From Labrys okinawensis (lineage in GTDB: Bacteria; Pseudomonadota; Alphaproteobacteria; Rhizobiales; Labraceae): a stretch of 64,000 bases of DNA. The translations under genes were made by a program, and so were the position numbers. The notes under the pieces were generated by a model. It ran no database searches and had not been told where the DNA came from. It saw only the letters and a program-made list of their open reading frames with translations. The stretch is taken from assembly GCF_002982075.1 (NCBI RefSeq), contig NZ_PUEJ01000010.1, forward strand, positions 124,001 to 188,000, given 5' to 3'. Below are positions 60,577 through 64,000 of this stretch, in pieces; the first letter of the stretch is position 1, and every line of letters begins with the position of its first letter.

Positions 60577-61644
60577 TCAGATCAGCCTGATGCGTTCTCC
60601 GCTTGCCGGGTCGAACAGGCGCAGATCGCCGGGGGCGATCGCCAGCTTCACGATCTCGCCAGCCGTCAAGGCGGGGCGCTCCGTCGTGAACAGCTTCAGT
60701 CCCTGCCCGCCGATCTCCAGATGCGCCACCGTGCCGAGCCCCGTCGGCTCGACCAGATCGACGCGGGCCGGCACGTTGCCCTCCGGCGAGAGCACCGCGC
60801 GCTCCGGACGAATGCCGACGACGATCTTCCCGGGCAAGCGCTGGCCTGGCAGGACGACAAGCACCGTGTCGCCGACGCGCAGGGTGGTGCCGCCCTCTCC
60901 CGGCTGCGCCTGCGCATCGAGGAAGTTCATTGCCGGTGAGCCGATGAAGCCGGCCACGAACATGTTGGCGGGATCGTCATAGAGTTCGAGCGGCGCGCCG
61001 ACCTGCTGGATCACACCCCCGTTCATGGCGACGATGCGATCGGCCATGGTCATCGCTTCGATCTGGTCATGGGTGACGTAGATCGAGGTCGCTCCGAGAT
61101 CGCGGTGCAGCTTGCGGATCTCGAAACGCATCTGCTCTCGCAGGCGGGCGTCGAGGTTGGACAAAGGCTCGTCGAACAGGAAGGCCTTGGGGTTGCGCAC
61201 GATGGCCCGGCCCATGGCGACACGCTGGCGCTGCCCGCCCGACAATTGCCGTGGCTTGCGGTCCTGCAAGGCTTCCAAGCCAAGCTTGGTGCCGGCCTTG
61301 GTCACGGCGTCCGCGATGAAATCGGCCGCTTTCTTCCGCAGCTTGAGCGCGTAGCTCATATTGTCGCGCACGCTCATATGCGGATAGAGCGCGTAGGATT
61401 GGAACACCATGGCGATGTCGCGATCCTTCGGCGGCAGGTCGTTCACCGTGGCGCCGTCGATGAGGATCTGGCCTTGGCTGGTGTCCTCAAGCCCGGCGAT
61501 GAGACGCAGCAAGGTCGACTTGCCGCAGCCGGAAGGCCCGACCAGCACCACGAACTCGCCCGAGGCGATCGTAAGGTCGATGCCCTTGAGGATGGGCAAT
61601 GCGCCGTAGTTCTTGCGGACGGCTTTGACTTCGATATTGGCCAT
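60577..61644 (-). CDS. Sugar ABC transporter ATP-binding protein (UgpC/MalK type)
   Basis: 355-residue ATPase of a CUT1 carbohydrate importer. Walker A is VGPSGCGKSTLLRLIAGLE, the Q-loop is VFQSYALYPHMSV, the signature is LSGGQRQRVAMGRAI, Walker B is AFLFDEPLSNLD and the switch His is YVTHDQIEA. The C-terminal TOBE-type regulatory domain (VGIRPERAVL, VEPTGLGTVAHLEIGG) matches UgpC/MalK. It follows the two permease genes after 13 bp; AAAGGG precedes the ATG. Confidence 0.94.
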   Translation of the reverse strand: MANIEVKAVRKNYGALPILKGIDLTIASGEFVVLVGPSGCGKSTLLRLIAGLEDTSQGQILIDGATVNDLPPKDRDIAMVFQSYALYPHMSVRDNMSYALKLRKKAADFIADAVTKAGTKLGLEALQDRKPRQLSGGQRQRVAMGRAIVRNPKAFLFDEPLSNLDARLREQMRFEIRKLHRDLGATSIYVTHDQIEAMTMADRIVAMNGGVIQQVGAPLELYDDPANMFVAGFIGSPAMNFLDAQAQPGEGGTTLRVGDTVLVVLPGQRLPGKIVVGIRPERAVLSPEGNVPARVDLVEPTGLGTVAHLEIGGQGLKLFTTERPALTAGEIVKLAIAPGDLRLFDPASGERIRLI

Positions 61645-61657
61645 CGGAAAAACCCTT

Positions 61658-62497
61658 TCAGCCTTTCACGGCGCCGGCCGTGAGGCCCTGGACCAGATAG
61701 CGCTGGATCAGGAAGAAGAAGATGCAGACGGGGATGAGCGCGAGCACGCCGGCCGCCATCATCTGCCCGAAATCCACCGCGAACTTCGATACGAAGTTGA
61801 GCAGCCCCACCGGGAAGGTGATGACGCTGTCCTTGGTGTTGAGCATCAGGGCAAAGAGCAGTTCGCTCCAGGCGGCGGTGAAGACGAAGCCGAGGGTGGC
61901 GGCGATGCCGGGCATGGTCAAGGGCAGGATGATCTGGCGCAGCGCCCCGAAACGGGTGGCGCCGTCGATCATCGCCGCCTCCTCCAGATCCTTCGGAATG
62001 CCATCGAAGAAGGACTGCATCAGGAAGGCGGCGAACGGCACGTTATAGGCGGTATAGATGATGATCAGGCCGGTCAGGCTGTTGTTGAGGCCGAGCGGCT
62101 GGAACAGCTTGAAGATCGGCGCGATGATCATCACCAGCGGAAACATCTGGGTGACCAGCATCAGTCCGACCAGCCAGAATTTGCCGCGATAGACGAAGCG
62201 CGAAAAGCTGTAGCCGGCGCCAGCCGCCAGCAGCGTGGTGAACAGCGCGGTAAAGCCCGAGATGATCACGCTGTTGCGGAAGAACAGCGGGAAATCGGTG
62301 TGGGTGATCACCGAGGCATAATGATCGAAACCGAAGCGCGAAGGCCACAGCTTCACCCCTTCGCTGTAGAGCAGATCATTGGGCGTGACCGAGACCTTGA
62401 ATACCCAGTAAAGTGGGAACAGGGCGAAGAGCAGGAACAGCCCGATCAGGGTGTAATGAAAGACCCAATAGGCCGAACGGCGGGTGGAACGGCGCAT
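61658..62497 (-). CDS. Sugar ABC transporter permease (MalG type)
   Basis: 279-residue inner-membrane permease with six predicted helices. The cytoplasmic EAA loop is LEEAAMIDGATRFGALRQIILPLTMPG. It begins just 2 bp after the MalF-type gene and ends 13 bp before the ATPase gene. Substrate is probably a sugar or sugar alcohol; it is not identified by sequence. Confidence 0.93.
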   Translation of the reverse strand: MRRSTRRSAYWVFHYTLIGLFLLFALFPLYWVFKVSVTPNDLLYSEGVKLWPSRFGFDHYASVITHTDFPLFFRNSVIISGFTALFTTLLAAGAGYSFSRFVYRGKFWLVGLMLVTQMFPLVMIIAPIFKLFQPLGLNNSLTGLIIIYTAYNVPFAAFLMQSFFDGIPKDLEEAAMIDGATRFGALRQIILPLTMPGIAATLGFVFTAAWSELLFALMLNTKDSVITFPVGLLNFVSKFAVDFGQMMAAGVLALIPVCIFFFLIQRYLVQGLTAGAVKG

Positions 62498-62499
62498 GG

Positions 62500-63423
62500 T
62501 CAGGCCCTCCGGATCAGCATTTGCCTGAGCGCGATCAGCGTGGCGGCATAGGCAAGCAGCAGCACCAGCAGCACCATCGAAATCGCCGAGGCATAGCCGA
62601 AATCGAGGCGCATATAGGCCTGCGTGTAGATGTAGCTGGCGATGATCTGGGTCGAGTCGGCCGGCCCGCCGCGCGTCATCACCACGATGAGGTCGGCGGA
62701 ATTGGCGATCCAGACCGCGCGCAGCAGCACGGTGATGGCGATCGTCGGTGCCAGGAACGGCACGGTGATCGAGGTAAAGCGCTTGAGCGGCCCGGCGCCA
62801 TCGATCTCGGCCGCCTCATAGATGTCCTGCGGGATCGACTGCAGGGCGGCGAGCAGTGTGATGGCGAAGAACGGAAAGCCCCACCAGACATTGGCGACGA
62901 TCGGGCCCCAGATGGCATGGGTCGGGCTGGAGAGAATGTTGTCGGGCGCCGCCATCAGGCCGAGGCCGGAGAGCCAGTGCGGCACCGGACCGACGATGGG
63001 ATTGAACATCCAGGCCCAGTTGAGGCCGGAGAGAAAGCTCGGCACGGCCCAGGGCAGGAACACCAGTGCCTGCACCACGCCTCGCCCCGGGAAGGGCCGG
63101 TTGAGCAGGAGGGCCAGGATCAGGCCGAGAATGAATTGCAGGGCGACCGAGACCACCGTCCACAGCACCGTATTGGAAAGGGCGTTCCAGAAATTGGCAT
63201 CGCCCCACATGGTGTGGAAATGATCGAGCCCGACAAAGCCGCCGCCAAAGGGTTTCAGGAGTTGGATATCGCGGAAGGCGTAGGACATGCCGATGGCCAG
63301 AGGCACCAGCATGATCGCCACGATCAGGATCACCGAAGGCGCTGCATAGAGCCAGGGTTCGAACGCCAGCCAGGCGCTTCGGCCGCGCCGCCTGGTCGGA
63401 ATGGAAAGTTCTGCCAAAGCCAT
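62500..63423 (-). CDS. Sugar ABC transporter permease (MalF type)
   Basis: 307-residue inner-membrane permease with six or so helices (EPWLYAAPSVILIVAIMLVPLAIGMSYAF first). The EAA loop is YEAAEIDGAGPLKRFTSITVPFLAPT. The start MALAELSIPTRRRG at 63423 gives a normal N-terminus; the frame upstream runs through the palindromic repeat at 63485-63605 and is not used. It forms the channel with the MalG-type protein. Confidence 0.93.
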   Translation of the reverse strand: MALAELSIPTRRRGRSAWLAFEPWLYAAPSVILIVAIMLVPLAIGMSYAFRDIQLLKPFGGGFVGLDHFHTMWGDANFWNALSNTVLWTVVSVALQFILGLILALLLNRPFPGRGVVQALVFLPWAVPSFLSGLNWAWMFNPIVGPVPHWLSGLGLMAAPDNILSSPTHAIWGPIVANVWWGFPFFAITLLAALQSIPQDIYEAAEIDGAGPLKRFTSITVPFLAPTIAITVLLRAVWIANSADLIVVMTRGGPADSTQIIASYIYTQAYMRLDFGYASAISMVLLVLLLAYAATLIALRQMLIRRA

Positions 63424-63484
63424 TCGGTATCCGATCGGGAATGGGCTGGGGACGGAGAAGGCAGCCGGGCGTGCCGAACCATTC

Positions 63485-63605
63485 CCTCCTCCCCTTGCGG
63501 GAAAAGGTGCCGGCAGGCGGATGAGGGGTGGCGGCGCCCCTGAAGAGGTCGCGTGCCTCCCCTCATCCGGCACTTCGTGCCACCTTCTCCCGCAAGGGGA
63601 GAAGG
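63485..63605. repeat. Rhizobial-type intergenic palindromic element
   Basis: Left arm 63485-63527 and right arm 63559-63605 are imperfect inverted copies containing CCCCTTGCGGGA and GGATGAGGGG, with a small inner hairpin (GGCACTTCGTGCC). The look and size are like rhizobial intergenic mosaic elements (RIME). It separates the binding-protein gene from the permease genes and may trim or stabilise the mRNA between them. Confidence 0.75.
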
Positions 63606-63630
63606 AACACGCGCGGAGCCTACGGAATGA

Positions 63631-64000
63631 CTACTTCTTCTTCGCCAGAAACTTCTGCTGGGCCTTGGTCAAATAGTCCGCCCACTGCCCGGCGAGTTGC
63701 TCGGGGGTGAGCTGGCCCAGCAGCGCCTGCTGCGTGGTCTTGACCGCGATGGAGTCGGCGAAGAAGGCGAACTCCTCCAGATAGGTCGGCATCACCAGCG
63801 GCGAGACATTGGAATCGCCGAGCTCGGCGAACCAGCCCTTGAACTTGGGGTCGGCATAGAAGGGATCGTTGGCGGCGGACTTGTAGATCGGCAACGCGCC
63901 CGTCTTCTTGTTCCAGGCGATGTTGCCTTCCGGGCCATCGAGGGCGGCGATCAGCTTCCAGGCCAGTTCCTTGTTCTCGGAATTGGCGAACATCGACCAG
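63631..64000 (-). CDS. Extracellular sugar-binding protein, C-terminal part (5' end beyond window)
   Basis: The last 122 or so codons of a family 1 solute-binding protein, ending TKAQQKFLAKKK. Visible features are SMFANSENKELAWKLIAALDGPEGNIAWNKKTGALPIYKSA, typical of the C-terminal lobe, and the final helical repeats LGQLTPEQLAGQWADYLTKAQQ. It would deliver the sugar to the two permeases downstream. The signal peptide and sugar-site residues lie right of the window. Confidence 0.9.
   Translation of the reverse strand, partial: WSMFANSENKELAWKLIAALDGPEGNIAWNKKTGALPIYKSAANDPFYADPKFKGWFAELGDSNVSPLVMPTYLEEFAFFADSIAVKTTQQALLGQLTPEQLAGQWADYLTKAQQKFLAKKK

Noticed and set aside
60710..60735. GATCTCCAGATG inside the ABC ATPase gene, similar to the palindromic element core
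   Set aside because: It encodes the ordinary LEIGG segment, has no second arm, and the protein has normal length, so it is a chance match.

Overview
The window comes from the chromosome of a high-G+C alphaproteobacterium, most likely of the Hyphomicrobiales (Rhizobiales) type. The evidence is the tig-clpP-clpX-lon order, a complete TetR-controlled leucine (liu/mcc) operon, a glnB-glnA pair behind a sigma-54 promoter, a tRNA-Gln(CTG), and several short dispersed intergenic palindromes of the kind common in rhizobia. I cannot fix the genus from the sequence. There is no sign of a prophage, plasmid, insertion sequence or CRISPR array, and gene density is that of ordinary chromosome.

Layout. 1-8457 (-): leucine and branched-chain amino acid degradation, mccB-liuC-mccA-hmgL-ivd-bkd E1 alpha-E1 beta, with several start/stop overlaps. 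A TetR regulator (8570-9166) faces it across a palindromic operator. 9345-12640: a periplasmic protein with 17 TPR units and an aldo/keto reductase. 12646-14451: recJ. 14632-19517: a surface-polysaccharide block with a GT61 glycosyltransferase divergent from rfbF-rfbG-C-methyltransferase-epimerase, predicted to make a CDP-linked branched deoxysugar. 19558-20327: a YjhX-like toxin with a GNAT partner. 20992-28191: tRNA-Val, lon, clpX, clpP, tig and tRNA-Leu. 28412-33066: a multicopper-oxidase-fold protein that has lost its type 1 copper ligands, a DUF4239 membrane protein, a GST and the bifunctional NAD(P)HX repair enzyme. 33350-39334: glnB, glnA, a YbdK-like ligase, an aromatic amino acid lyase and a PfkB kinase. 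39389-45245: small membrane and secreted proteins, tRNA-Gln, and a divergent pair of a cytoplasmic-looking metzincin-like protease and a LysM-like protein flanked by two paralogous membrane proteins. 45289-51476 (-): a six-gene DUF4129-DUF4350-MoxR-DUF58-SpoIIM-RDD operon. 51731-58580: UvrD-like helicase, SRAP/YedK, copA with its CueR box, cueR, a peptide-deformylase-like protein lacking two metal ligands, and DUF1428. 58763-64000 (-): an ArsC/Spx-like protein, an MFS exporter and a CUT1-type sugar ABC transporter cut by the window edge.

The most unusual point is in the HMG-CoA lyase gene. About 28 extra residues are encoded by a palindromic DNA element whose core matches a perfect 26-bp inverted repeat between two convergent genes at 58633-58712. 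This looks like a mobile palindrome that has entered a coding gene in frame, as Rickettsia palindromic elements do. Other points worth a second look are the two metal-ligand-deficient enzymes, the metzincin/LysM pair, the lyase-PfkB pair and the YjhX-GNAT pair.
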